Assembly: GCA_027563935.2 (NCBI GenBank)
Contig: CM050447.1
Location: 76,927,461 to 76,991,460 of the forward strand
From: Costus lasius
Lineage: Eukaryota; Streptophyta; Magnoliopsida; Zingiberales; Costaceae
DNA: 64,000 nt
Reading direction: 5' to 3'
Under the pieces are notes generated by a model, which ran no database searches, was not told where the DNA came from, and saw only the letters and a list, made by a program, of their open reading frames with translations. Positions 10,631 through 22,445 of this stretch are shown piece by piece; positions within the stretch are counted from its first letter, which is position 1, and each line of letters starts with the position of its first letter. The translations under genes were made by a program, and so were the position numbers.

Positions 10631-10635
10631 CTGCC
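10143..10635 (-). CDS. Distal part of a repetitive ORF split by the Copia insertion (HGQAV repeat)
   Basis: The reading frame contains repeated HGRDAEHGQAV-like words separated by NKITA.IPGYG.AVKS and VDFGPS, and ends with VVFHPV and a stop. If 10636-19706 and one copy of CTGCC are removed, the frame joins exactly to the reading at 19712-19971, giving about 250 codons with no stop. I do not know any matching protein. It may be a real small ORF of the host element, or a GC-rich tandem array that lacks stops by chance. There is no signal peptide, membrane segment or known domain. Confidence 0.3.
10631..10635. other. Target-site duplication CTGCC (left copy) of the full-length Copia element
   Basis: CTGCC at 10631-10635 and at 19707-19711 directly flank the TG..CA ends of the two LTRs. 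Confidence 0.95.
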
Positions 10636-12297
10636 TGTTGGGGTATGCCCTTAAGGCTAATGTTTGAGGCCTTGGGTTATTATCAGTATCATGTATAAAC
10701 TCTATGTTTATAAAGGCAATGGTTGTTATTCAGGTTGTTGCATTATCTGCTGCTATATGTATACTTCTGAATAATGTCTCAATGGTGTTCAGCTTGGCTG
10801 ACATGCAGTATAGTCCTTAGTCGAGATATCTTGGTAAACATGAGACAGCCTTGATATGATTGAGACTAATATGTGTTCTAATCTTATAGGATGCTTCGAG
10901 CATGGAATAAGATGTAGACTCATAGGTACATTGGATGTACTGGACAGACCCTACTTAGGATATTCAATTGCTTATCACAATGTGAATAATCCTTATATGC
11001 AAACAAGTGGCATATTTCCTCTGACTTGAGATCACTTGTGTTTCTAAATGATGATTGGCATTGTCTTGAGGTAGTTCAATATCATTTGAAATATAATGGT
11101 TATAGACTATCTTGGATAATGAGCATGAGTCATGTTAGGACACTAGTGATAGATATAGGATTGCCTTCTCCTTGTTTGGAGTGTGATGTTCTAAAGGGGC
11201 CCCCTGTATGAGATGGTTGAGAAAGTGTATGGCCATACCCAGATGACTATGTTCATCTGATCTAGCCACTCTCATCATGTTGGAGTTACAGGCTTGACAC
11301 GCTTGTCCAACGAGAACATCCAGTGGCAAAGGAAACACATATGTCAAGTGACTTGGGTTCACACTTGTGCTATGGTTTGGGAGTAGTCTTGGAAGACTCT
11401 TTCCTTTATATCGGGAGACAGTGATGTGTTGCTAGATACCCCTCTCTGATCGTGATAACGTAAGTTATCGTTACCGACATTTAAAGGAAACCCTTAGGGT
11501 CGCACAATTTGATGACATGGCTTACTTATGTCAGATCGTGTGGACTGAATTGTTTTGGTTCAGTTTAAAGGAGTTTAAACTCTGATTGTAAGTGAGATCT
11601 GGTCTGATCATGTTTGATTGATTAGGGCTTGAGATCGGTAAGCTTCGATCGAGAGAATTGATGCTAGATCGATGAGATCAAGAGCATCAAGAGATGTGTG
11701 GTTAGATCTTGAGCCATTTGGTTTGATAAGATCTGAACCAATGCTGGTTTGATTTGGTCTTTGAACCAAATGCAATTGAACCGAATTGAATTGAACCGGT
11801 TCACTTATGTGAACGCATGGTTCAAGGAGAAGAGGAGTGATCGATGGCTTTAAGTGGAGTTGTGAACTTTCTATATTTGGAAGGCGTTTTCTTTGAGAAA
11901 ACGTCTCCACGTTCGAATGCCATTTTTGTCCTCTCGCCTCTTCTCCTCTCGTGGGGTTGTCTTCACGCCAAGAGAAGAATTCGGCCAGCAAAAGGAATTC
12001 ATCTCATCTTCTCCACACAAAGAGAATACCTTGGATCTTTGCTAGTACAAAGAGGAAAAGGGAGTAGCTGTTGTCACCTTGTGTGCGTTTCCTTTGGAGA
12101 AGAAGCACACGCCTCTTTCCCTTCCAAGTCGCCTCCTTCCTCATGGCCATGGTAAAACATCTCTCTTGATCTTTGCAAGCTTTAAAGTTAATCTTATGAA
12201 CATATCATACGATCCTCAAGAAATCCTTATTTCCGCCCATGCAAAAGATTTAGAAGTGCATGCGATTAGGGTTTCACCCCCCCCCCCCCCCCTTTCA
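10636..12297 (+). repeat. 5' LTR of the Copia element
   Basis: Begins TGTTGGGGTATGCCC and ends CTTTCA, 1,662 bp. It has a TTTATAT promoter-like motif near 11403 and a 16-base C run at 12277-12292 just before the end. The boundary is set by the TSD on the left and the PBS on the right. Short ORFs inside (75-127 codons) recur in the other LTR copies only because the DNA is repeated. Confidence 0.96.
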
Positions 12298-12299
12298 AT

Positions 12300-12311
12300 T
12301 GGTATCAGAGC
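12300..12311 (+). other. Primer-binding site (initiator tRNA-Met)
   Basis: TGGTATCAGAGC is the canonical plant Copia primer site, two bases after the LTR end. Confidence 0.97.
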
Positions 12312-14117
12312 CAAGTTTTGATATGATTCATATGATTGCCTTGATGTGATTGTGATCCATGCTTGAGTTATAGGATAGATCTTCTTCATTTTTTACATGC
12401 GCTTACTTGATGCTATGTTTACATAAAATGTTTGCGCATGTATAATTGTCATAAGAAGTTTGCGCATGTTTTATAGTTGTTTTCAAACAATATTTATTTC
12501 ATGCGCGATTCCATATAGATCTGTCGGCGCCTACTTGAAATACTTAGACGGGTTACTAGGGTTGAAGTCGTCAGTCTAGTCTGGACCCAACAGTCTGATC
12601 AGACCATCTGACAGCCTAGATGGGTCGACCAGATAGCACCTATGCGCAAGCATTAGGTGGCTATAGGTCGACTGCAGAAAGGCGTGTAGCGATGTCTGAT
12701 TGAGGCAACCAGTGAACGATCATGATTAAGGCCCGGGGTCACACCCGCTTGCCAGAAATCATGTGGGACGTTCAGCCCTTAAGGCATGCATTGTTGACCA
12801 TGAGGTCGACGCAAGTCAGTTATGACTTGGTGCATGCAAGGGCAGTGGGTCTGACTTGGTCTGATGAGTGGATCCCTATTAATGGACCGTTGTAAGGTAG
12901 TAGGGCACATAAGGAAATAAAATTGATGCCATGGGGTTTTTTCAAAATTTTATTTTCCTGTTTGGATCACATGTTGTTTGTTTAACCTGATTGGATGTCT
13001 ATTTCATCTTATGTGGGCTGCCCTATTTGTGTGCTGTGCGGGGGCCTGCGTGCCTGGATTAATTAATTGTAAATTATTATTGTGATCTGCGAATCACATT
13101 TCAATTTATGTTAATGTGTAATTGACCTGCGAGTCAAATCATGTCTAGATAGATTAAATGTAAATTAATCAGACATGAGCACAGAGCACACATGGCAGAG
13201 ACGCTTGCAGCAAGTGGCTTCACCAGGTGGGAGGTCTAGAGTTCGACTCTAGAACAGGCGCAACCAGTCTGGTGGGCGCATGCATTTGGACTGCAGAGGG
13301 CGCTTGGGCCCGGGCTGGGCCAGATGAAATGCAAAAGTCCCATGAAGAGCTCAAGTGAAGACTTGTGTAAAACTAGGGTTTTACTTAGGCTTAATGGGCG
13401 TTTACCACATAAGATCATTGTGCTTTCTATTTACTGTTTAAGTAATATTAGCACCTGCATGATTTATCATTCTGCTATCACCATAGGATATGCATGGTAG
13501 TAAGAAGATAAAAGGACCGTTAAAATCCAACGTTAAATATCAAGCACGTAAGCCTTCTGACGCGAAACCTCACTGTTCTGACTATCGTTGGGGCCGTGTT
13601 GTACCCACTCAGTGGGCACGCCCATGCCCAGCTATCTTCAGACGGTGTGTGATTACACCTACGTGTTTCAGAGAAGGGATTTATCGCTTCTTGTTGCTCA
13701 GCATAGCATGTGGTGGTCCAGGGAGTAGGTCAGGTCAGCTTGACCATGTAGGCTACATATTGAGCATATGTTAGCTATATGGAGGCAGCCATCTGTGGAA
13801 TCAGAAACTGTGTTGTACCAACTCAGTTGGCACAGTCTTCTGGATTGCCTAGATGAAGGGGAATCGCACGGGTTGGCGATTGGCATGGATAGCCTACCAG
13901 TGATTAGTGCTTGAACTCTCTGTGCATCTTATCTCGCCTGAGCGGGACGCGGAGACCAAGTATGAAATCTGGATCCCATCTCACTAAAAGAGTTTTACTC
14001 TTTCGGACTATTTTATTGGATTTTTCAGTCAGATAAAATAGTGAGAAAAGAATCACTCTTAAGTCCTGGAATGATTCTAACATCGATACTGACCTTGTTG
14101 TTCTTGCTTTGTTGTAG
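12312..14117 (+). other. Long untranslated leader of the Copia element
   Basis: About 1.8 kb with no coding sequence. It contains repeated TGCGCATGT words (12390-12470) and GTTGTACC..CTCAGT.GGCAC phrases (13598-13615 and 13813-13832). It ends with a pyrimidine-rich run and GTTGTAG at 14111-14117 directly before the first gag codons, which looks like a splice acceptor. Confidence 0.7.
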
Positions 14118-17100
14118 ATTCCTGCAGCAACGAACACCACAGGGTTCAATGTGCGATCCTTACTGGAAAGGGAGAAGTTTGCTGGGCCAAACTTCTCAGA
14201 CTGGTACGGACACCTTAAGATTGTTCTTAAGGCTGAGAGGAAGCTGTATGCCCTTGAGACGGCAATACCGCCTCAACCCGCTGCGAACGCCTCAAGGGCG
14301 GTTCGGGATGCTTATGAGAAGCATGTCAATGATAGCATTGATGTTGCTTGCCTTATGCTTGCGTCTATGACGCCAGAGCTACAGCGTCAGCATGAGGATT
14401 TATCTGCTATTGAAATTATAGCAAATCTCAAGATGCTGTATGCTGCACAGGCAAGGACATAACGCTATAACTTGACAAAACTTTTCTTTCAGAGCAAACT
14501 GACTGAAGGGAGTCCAGTGGGAGCTCACGTACTTAAGATGATTGGGTACAAAGAGGCTCTAGAGAAACTGGGACATACCGTCAATCAGGAGCTTGTTGTA
14601 GACATCATCTTGCAGTCTCTCCCGGCCTCTTTCGATCCATTCATCATTAATTTTAATATGAACAAGATCGACTGTACACCGGCAGAGTTACTGAACATGC
14701 TCTGTACTACAGAGCAGACTCTTGAGAAGGGAAAGCCTTCATCCTCTATCTTGATGGTTCCTTCAAGGAACAAGAAGAAGGGGAAGAAGGGCAAAGCCCC
14801 TATCAAGAGCTATAACAAGGCTCTGAAACAAAAGATAAAGCGGTCAAAGGAATACAGATGTTTCCATTGTGGCCAGTTGGGTCACTGGAAAAAAGACTGT
14901 AAAGCGCTCCAAGGAGATAAGAAGGGAAGCAAGTCTTTCGCTTCTGGCTCAGGTATTTTCGTGACTGAAGTCATGGTATCTTCTTCTATTTCATGGGTGT
15001 TGGACACTGCATGTGGAGTTCACATTTGTTCAAATGTACAGGAACTCAAGAGAAGAAGACAAGTGGGACAGCATGAGGTGGACCTACGAGTTGGAAACGG
15101 GGCACGGGTTGCTGCTGTTGCTGTAGGACAATATAACATCTCTTTACCATCTGGTCTTGTATTAGAACTGGACAATTGTTATTTTGTACCGAGCATAACT
15201 AAGAATATTATCTCTATTCCTGCTCTTGTCAGGAAAGGGTTTTCCTTTGAATGCAAAACTTTAAAGTGTTGTATTTCATTTGATAATATTGTTTATGCTA
15301 CTGGGTCGATTAACAATGGGTTATTCATGTTGGACATGGAATGTTCTGTACAACAAATTGATAATAAGAAAGCCAAGTATGCTGATGACAGCACCTTGCT
15401 ATGGCATAGTCGTTTAGGCCATATTAACTAGAAGCGCATTAAGCGGTTGCATGACCATGGACTGCTGGGATCATTCTCCTATGAGGAGCTTGATACATGC
15501 AAAGCTTGTTTAATGGGCAAAATGACGAAGACTCCTTTTTCCAACAAAGGTCAAAGGGCTTCAGGTTTACTTGACCTCATTCACAGTGATGTGTGTGGGC
15601 CATTTAGTAAACATGCCAGAGGTGGCTATTCATACTTCATTACCTTTGCTGATGATTTCAGTAGATATGGTTATGTCTATCTAATGAGACATAAGAGTGA
15701 ATCTTTTGACAAGTTCAAAGAGTTTAAAAATGAAGTACAGAATCAGCTAGGCCGGAATATCAAGGCACTTCGATCAGATCGAGGTGGAGAATACTTGAGT
15801 CGAGAGTTTACTGACTATCTGAAGGAGTGTGGGATTATCTCACAGCTCACTCCGCCAGGAACACCGCATTGGAATGGTGTGTCCGAGAGGAGAAATAGAA
15901 CCTTATTGGATATGGTTCGTTCAATGATGAGTCAGGCTACTCTACCTTACTCCTTTTGGGGATTTGCACTGGAAACAGCTGCAAAGGTACTAAACCGAGT
16001 GCCATCCAAGGCCGTTTCAAAGACTCCATATGAGTTATGGTATGGGAAACAGCCGAGCTTGACATTTATTAAAATCTGGGGTTGCGAGGCTTATGTCAAA
16101 AAGCTCGCCTCTGGGAAACTAGAGAGCAGATCTTATAAATGTATCTTTGTCGGTTACCCTAAAGAAACTAAGGGTTATTATTTCTACGATCCCAAAGAGA
16201 ACAAAGTATTTGTTGCTCGTACGGCTATTTTTCTTGAGAAGGAATTTCTTCTGCAAGAGGCCAGTGGGAGAGAAATAAAACTGGATGAAAATCCAGAAGA
16301 GGGACAAAGTAGTCAAGCTCAGTTGGATGAGCCTGAGCCAATAGAACAGGTTGATGTTCAACCTGAGGCTCAGATATCACGGGAACCGCGAAGATCGGGA
16401 AGGATCCGTCGACAGCCTGAGCGCTATGACGGAGTCTACATCATTGATGATGAACCCCTTACTTATGCGGATGCGGTCAGTGGACCAGAATCAGCAAGAT
16501 GGCTTGAAGCTATGCGAGCCGAGATGGACTCCATGTCAGATAACCAAGTCTGGGATTTGGTTGATCCGCCTCAGGGAGTAATCCCTATAGGCTGTAAGTG
16601 GATCTTCAAAAAGAAGATTGACATGGATGGTAACGTAGTTACCTATAAGGGCAGGCTAGTTGCGAAAGGTTTCAAACAAATCTACGGAATAGATTATGAT
16701 GAAACTTTCTCTCCTGTAGCTATGTTCAAGTCTATTCGGATTATTCTCGCGATAGCTGCATATTATGATTATGAGATCTGGCAAATGGATGTGAAGACCG
16801 CTTTCCTTAATGGAAAACTAGAAGAGGATGTGTATATGACACAACCTGAAGGTTTCATCAATCCATCAGATCGTCATAAAAATATGCAAATTAAAGAAGT
16901 CCATTTATGGACTAAAACAAGCATCTAGAAGCTGGAATATTCGTTTTGATGAATCAGTTTGTGAATTTGGTTTCATCAAAAATGAAGATGACCCGTGTGT
17001 ATATAAGAGGTTTAGTGGGAGCGTGATTACTTTCCTAGTCCTCTACGTCGATGATATCTTGATCATTGGAAACGATATTCCTGAACTGCATGCCCTCAAA

Positions 17101-18027
17101 GCATGGTTAAGAAAATGTTTCCAGATGAAAGATTTAGGAGAAGCAGCCTATGTATTAGGTGTGCGGATCTATAGAGATAGATCTAATAGGCTTCTCGGGC
17201 TGTGCCAGAGTACTTACATCGATAAAGTCCTAGAGAGATTCCATTTAGAAAATTCTAAAAGAGGTTATCTTCCAGTCAGACATGGTCTGAATCTTTCTAA
17301 GAGCCAGTGTCCTCAAACACAATCTGAGAAAGATGAAATGGACAATACGCCTTATGCTTCGGCTATTGGGTCCATTATGTATGCGATGTTGTGTACTCGC
17401 CCAGACGTCGCTTACGGGTTAAGCGTCACCAGTCGATTCCAAAGTAATCCAGGTAAGGCACACTGGATTGCGGTCAAGAACATTTTGAAATATCTTCGGA
17501 GGACCAAAGATATGTTCTTGATATATGGAGGTCAGGAAGAACTCAGTATTGAAGGATATACTGACGCTTCATTCCAATCTGACCAGGATGATTTCCGATC
17601 TCAATCAGGCTATGTTTTTAGCTTTAATGGAGGAGCAGTGGTGTGGAAAAGTTTCAAACAATCAATTGTTGCTGATTCCACAACAGAAGCCGAGTATGTT
17701 GCAGCCTCAGAAGCATCAAAGGAGGCAGTGTGGATTCGTAAGTTCGTTCAAGAACTTGGTGTTGTTCCTTTGAGTGCAGATCCATTGGTTATCTTTTGTG
17801 ATAACACTGGAGCAATAGCACAAGCAAAGGAACCACGGTCACACCAGAAGTCCAAGCACATACAGAGAAGGTTTCATTTGATCCGTGAGATCATAGATCG
17901 TGGAGAGATCAAGATCTGCAAGGTTCATACAGATGACAATCTAGCTGACCCGCTTACAAAGCCTCTGGCGCAGCAGAAGCATGAGAAGCACTGTAATAAT
18001 ATGGGTCTGAGATTTCTCAACCATTAG
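14118..18027 (+). pseudogene. Copia gag-pol polyprotein with two stop codons and one frameshift
   Basis: Gag starts in frame at 14118 (GFNVRSLLEREKFAGPNFSD) and carries a CFHCGQLGHWKKDC zinc knuckle at 14859-14900. The protease active site is LDTAC (Asp codon at 15003), where D-T/S-G is expected. Integrase has the HHCC region, the Asp of HSDVCGPF, RSDRGGEY and the Glu of GVSERRN. RT has WQMDVKTAFLNG and YVDD (17044-17055). RNase H has YTDASF, TTEAEY and CDNTGA, ending at 18027. Lesions are TAA at 14460-14462, TAG at 15429-15431, and an extra A in the A run near 16877-16881 that shifts RT until the frame resumes before 17023. The rest is well conserved. The lineage within Copia was not determined. 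Confidence 0.93.
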
Positions 18028-18036
18028 ATTAAGTGC

Positions 18037-18047
18037 AAGTGGGAGAT
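18037..18047 (+). other. Polypurine tract of the Copia element
   Basis: AAGTGGGAGAT lies directly before the 3' LTR. The same AAGTGGGAGATTGTTGGGG junction is usual in plant Copia elements. Confidence 0.9.
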
Positions 18048-19706
18048 TGTTGGGGTATGCCCTTAAGGCTAATGTTTGAGGCCTTGGGTTATTATCAGTA
18101 TCATGTATAAACTCTATGTTTATAAAGGCAATGGTTGTTATTCAGGTTGTTGCATTATCTGCTGCTATATGTATACTTCTGAATAATGTCTCAATGGTGT
18201 TCAGCTTGGCTGACATGCAGTATAGTCCTTAGTCGAGATATCTTGGTAAACATGAGACAGCCTTGATATGATTGAGACTAATATGTGTTCTAATCTTATA
18301 GGATGCTTCGAGCATGGAATAAGATGTAGACTCATAGGTACATTGGATGTACTGGACAGACCTTACTTAGGATATTCAATTGCTTGTCACAATGTGAATA
18401 ATCCTTATATGCAAACAAGTGGCATATTTCCTCTGACTTGAGATCACTTGTGTTTCTAAATGATGATTGGCATTGTCTTGAGGTAGTTCAATATCATTTG
18501 AAATATAATGGTTATAGACTATCTTGGATAATGAGCATGAGTCATGTTAGGACACTAGTGATAGATATAGGATTGCCTTCTCCTTGTTTGGAGTGTGATG
18601 TTCTAAAGGGGCCCCCTGTATGAGATGGTTGAGAAAGTGTATGGCCATACCCAGATGACTATGTTCATCTGATCTAGCCACTCTCATCATGTTAGAGTTA
18701 CAGGCTTGACACGCTTGTCCAACGAGAACATCCAGTGGCAAAGGAAACACATATGTCAAGTGACTTGGGTTCACACTTGTGCTATGGTTTGGGAGTAGTC
18801 TTGGAAGACTCTTTCCTTTATATCGGGAGACAGTGATGTGTTGCTAGATACCCCTCTCTGATCGTGATAACGTAAGTTATCGTTACCGACATTTAAAGGA
18901 AACCCTTAGGGTCACACAATTTGATGACATGGCTTACTTATGTCAGATCGTGTGGACTGAATTGTTTTGGTTCAGTTTAAAGGAGTTTAAACTCTGATTG
19001 TAAGTGAGATCTGGTCTGATCATGTTTGATTGATTAGGGCTTGAGATCGGTAAGCTTCGATCGAGAGAATTGATGCTAGATCGATGAGATCAAGAGCATC
19101 AAGAGATGTGTGGTTAGATCTTGAGCCATTTGGTTTGATAAGATCTGAACCAATGCTGGTTTGATTTGGTCTTTGAACCAAATGCAATTGAACCGAATTG
19201 AATTGAACCGGTTCACTTATGTGAACGCATGGTTCAAGGAGAAGAGGAGTGATCGATGGCTTTAAGTGGAGTTGTGAACTTTCTATATTTGGAAGGCATT
19301 TTCTTTGAGAAAACGTCTCCACGTTCGAACGCCATTTTTGTCCTCTCGCCTCTTCTCCTCTCGTGGGGTTGTCTTCACGCCAAGAGAAGAATTCGGCCAG
19401 CAAAAGGAATTCATCTCATCTTCTCCACACAAAGAGAATACCTTGGATCTTTGCTAGCACAAAGAGGAAAAGGGAGTAGCTGTTGTCACCTTGTGTGCGT
19501 TTCCTTTGGAGAAGAAGCACACGCCTCTTTCCCTTCCAAGTCGCCTCCTTCCTCATGGCCATGGTAAAACATCTCTCTTGATCTTTGCAAGCTTTAAAGT
19601 TAATCTTATGAACATATCATACGATCCTCAAGAAATCCTTATTTCCGCCCATGCAAAAGATTTAGAAGTGCATGCGATTAGGGTTTCACCCCCCCCCCCC
19701 CTTTCA
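18048..19706 (+). repeat. 3' LTR of the Copia element
   Basis: 1,659 bp, almost identical to the 5' LTR, ending CTTTCA and followed by the CTGCC target duplication. All substitutions relative to the 5' LTR noticed by eye are C/T or A/G transitions. Confidence 0.96.
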
Positions 19707-19711
19707 CTGCC

Positions 19712-19971
19712 TTCGACCGTGTCACGGCCGTGTTCTCCATCACGGCCTGGCCGTGTTCAGGGTGGCAGAGGGCTTCCTGATCTGAATTTTGGGGGGTGTC
19801 TTCGTCAAGTCCTGGGAAGTCTCCCCAAGTGTCTTCCAGAGGAATGTGGCCTTCCCCATAGGCGTCTATGACTCCGTCAGTAGGGAACTCGAGTATCGAG
19901 GTGTGCGACCCTGTAGGTTCCTCTGACATTGGCAGTGATGACCTGAAGTCATCACATGTAGTGAGTGTCAC
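19712..19971 (-). CDS. Proximal part of the ORF split by the Copia insertion
   Basis: This minus-strand frame opens after a TAG, with a first ATG about 15 codons in. It encodes an acidic stretch (GHIPLEDTWGDFPGLDEDT) and then PEHGQAV, the same word found in the repeats at 10143-10598. It reads without interruption through the reconstructed pre-insertion junction into that array. It has no known domain and its function is unknown. Either it is an ORF of the host retroelement or it is chance. Confidence 0.3.
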
Positions 19972-20750
19972 CTAGTAGTACATCGCTGCTACCCAAGTCA
20001 TCGGAATGGATATCGACATCGACATCTCTATCATTGCAACAAGGTACTGATGCATTACAGTCTCTTTGCCAAATTGATATCCGATTGGACAAGTGTGTCA
20101 CCACTTGTTTTCACCCAATCTCATGGTCATGACTAAATTAGGTTCTCACCTGGGTATGCACATATACTTTTAGTCATAGAACCATAGGGGGGCCCATGTA
20201 TATCAAGCTTTCCTCAAGAAGGGGCAAATCCTCTATTTGTATATTTACCTTCTCATATGGGTCGTGACATACTCAATGACAACCGTTATGACCTCCTAAC
20301 TATGGCGAGGTGTTATGTTGTATCAAAATATATTCCTAACTATATAAAAGAGTCAATAACCTCAAGTCAAGGGATCAATGCATCTCCTGTCACTTGTGAG
20401 GATAACTCATGACACCAAGTCAATGTCTCACAATGGGTCGGTCCAGTATATCTACCACTGATATACCCATATGTCTGCGTTAGCACCTCGTGCCTAACTA
20501 GCCCATATAGCAGTCTCACAAGTACCAGAGCTGTCCCATATCCACTCAGGTACATCGACTAGGGACAAGAGTTTGAGCACAGATCCAATCTGTCTCCAGG
20601 GATATTATCATATAAGAACACAATCGCAGATATAAACTAAGTATGATAACGACAATGCCATAATGATATATAAGAAATATCAATGTTCAGTAGTACAAAG
20701 TATATACCAAAACTAGGTCTTAGGGCATAAACACCAACATGTGGAGTGTC
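19712..20750 (-). repeat. Outer part of the minus-strand host LTR
   Basis: Read on the minus strand the LTR starts TGTTGGTGTTTATGCCCTAA at 20750, a start related in style to the Copia LTRs nearby (TGTTGGGGTATGCCCTTAA). It then runs through AT-rich U3-like sequence to the CACGGCCGTG block. Immediately to its right, Athila-like gag coding resumes on the plus strand, which marks 20750 as a real insertion edge. A TSD partner on the left was not found. Confidence 0.6.
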
Positions 20751-21360
20751 AGGATATTCTGCTGATGATTGCCACATTTTGAGCACTTCATCTGAACAGG
20801 TCAATGCTATTAGGAACTTCAGAAATCAAAATGATCCCTATTCGAGCACGTACAATCCAGGATGGAGAAATCACCCGAAGTTCTCCTACAGGCTTAACCA
20901 AGGTTAAGTCCCTCCTACGAACTTTTCTAATTCAAATTCTTCTTCTAATTTCAGGCCACCTCCCAATATGCAACCTCTAGCTATTCATTAAAGACAGCCA
21001 AGCCCACCTCACAGATAGAATCTAGAGTTGATGCTTGAAAGTTTTAAGGCGACTATGATTAAGCAAAATGACAGTGTGAATGAATTCATTTGCCAACTAA
21101 ATTTGAAGATGGATTCCATGGCCATGCACTCTAAAAGGTTAGAGACTTAGATCACATAGCTAGCTCAGCAGACCAATTCTTCTTCCAGAGCCACAGGAAA
21201 ACTTCCAACCCAACCTGAAGTGAATCCGAGGGATCATTTTAATGCCGTCGTGGTATGTGATGATGAGCAATCAGAAGACTCCGAGACTGATGAAATTGAT
21301 GACGTAAGGAGACAGTCTGACAGTCAAAACGAGGAGCTTCAGCCTTCTTCTTAAACACCA
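20751..21360 (+). pseudogene. Athila-like gag, C-terminal half
   Basis: The frame reads CGVSGYSADDCH (a zinc-knuckle relic), then DPYSSTYNPGWRNHPKFSY, the hallmark NPYSxTYNPGWRNHPNFSW motif of plant Athila gag proteins. Pro/Ser-rich and coiled-coil-like sequence follows and leads into the protease. In-frame stops occur at several places (for example after LNQG and after MQPLAIH). The N-terminal half of gag is missing because a minus-strand LTR interrupts the gene at 20750. Confidence 0.85.
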
Positions 21361-21372
21361 GACAGTAAGAAG

Positions 21373-21846
21373 ATGGTGGTGATAACTAAAGATTTTAGAG
21401 CTTGCATGCAAAATCAGCAGCCTCTTAAAATTGACGACCCTAGTAGTTTCGATATATCATGTAAGATTGGTAGTGTTCTATTCGAAAAAGCACTCTTGGA
21501 CTTGGGGGCCGGCGTCAGTATCATGCCGCTCTCCATCTTCAAGAAGTTAGATATGAGAAATCTTAAATTGACATCTAAAGTTCTTCAGCTTGCTAACAGT
21601 TCTAGACGTCACCCACTAGGAATTGTTGAGGATGTGCCCATCCAAATCGAAGGATTCTTAGTTCTAATGGATTTTATGGTTTTGGATATGACGGAGAATT
21701 CTACTTTTCCTCTTATATTGGGTAGGTTGTTCCTCGCTACAACCGGAGCCATGATAGATGTTAAACATAGAAAGCTGACATTAAGCGTTGGTGGAAATAT
21801 TTTATCATTCGATCTTTCTGTTAATAACAAGGAATTATCCTTTTAA
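21373..21846 (+). pseudogene. Athila-like aspartic protease (retropepsin)
   Basis: 157 residues containing LLDLGAGVSIMPLSIFKKL (active-site region, D-L-G as usual in Athila), then the GIVEDVPIQI and MDFMVLDM strands and FPLILGRLFLATTGAMIDV at the C-terminal side. The order and spacing match plant gypsy proteases. After a stop the frame degenerates, and no RT, RNase H or integrase follows, so most of pol has been deleted. Confidence 0.88.
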
Positions 21847-21849
21847 GGT

Positions 21850-22440
21850 TCTAGTTACAGCGCAATGGTGGTGGAAGGGAATACTGCACCGTGGCAAGAC
21901 AGAATTTTTCTCAAATGCTTTTCTAAAGAGTTTCAAGGACGAGCCTAACGACTCTGTTGATCTGAAAGAGGAAGAGATGATGGCTATCGCAATTTCAATC
22001 GAGGATGGTCTAAAAGATAACTTTAGAAGAGAACATTAGGAGTGCTTGAAGATGAAGATTTGAAAGATATTGAGAGGACTCATGAGTTTCACCATCGTTC
22101 TATTTCATGTCGTTTGACAATAATTGCAGTTGAACTGTCATATTTTGTTCTTATTTTAATAGGTACAATCTGTGGGAGACGAAGAAGGCAGAGGCTACAA
22201 GCCATTTATTTTGCCTCTGCTACACTAGAAACACCATGATACTCTTCTATAGTCAAGCTGGAGACCTTAAAGAAGCACTTATTGGGAGGCAACTCAATCT
22301 TTTATTTAAATTTTTCATAGTTTTTATTTATTTTTGTTACTTAGTCATCGTAGATTTTAAATTTTCTTTCATAGTAATGCTTCTTATATAGTACCTAGCT
22401 GATGGTAATTTTTCTGGATTTTTTAGGTACCTACGAGACG
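21850..22440 (+). mobile_element. Post-pol junction of the Athila-like element
   Basis: Residual coding (EEEMMAIAISIEDGL) leads to AGCACTTATTGGGAGGCAAC at about 22275-22294. Plant Athila elements carry this phrase, normally GCGCT(T/A)GTTGGGAGGCAACCC, just downstream of pol. Pol is therefore internally deleted while its downstream border survives. The rest is AT-rich. Confidence 0.7.
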
Positions 22441-22445
22441 TTCAC
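22441..22445. other. Target-site duplication TTCAC (left copy)
   Basis: TTCAC at 22441-22445 and 24757-24761 flank a TG..CA segment exactly. Confidence 0.93.

Larger units (their letters stand above)
10636..19706 (+). mobile_element. Nearly intact, recently inserted Copia retrotransposon (9,071 bp)
   Basis: The element has two LTRs of 1,662 and 1,659 bp, a perfect 5-bp target duplication, a PBS for tRNA-Met, a polypurine tract and gag-protease-integrase-RT-RNase H in Copia order. The leader between PBS and gag is long (about 1.8 kb). By eye the LTRs differ at seven positions, all transitions, plus a 16 versus 13 C run. This is about 0.4% divergence and implies an insertion roughly 0.1-0.3 million years old if a grass-like rate applies. 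The coding region carries two in-frame stops and one frameshift, so the copy cannot encode a full polyprotein. Confidence 0.97.

Noticed and set aside
11608..11991. 127-codon ORF repeated at 19020-19403
   Set aside because: It is conserved only because both copies are LTRs of one element. The reading contains no known protein.
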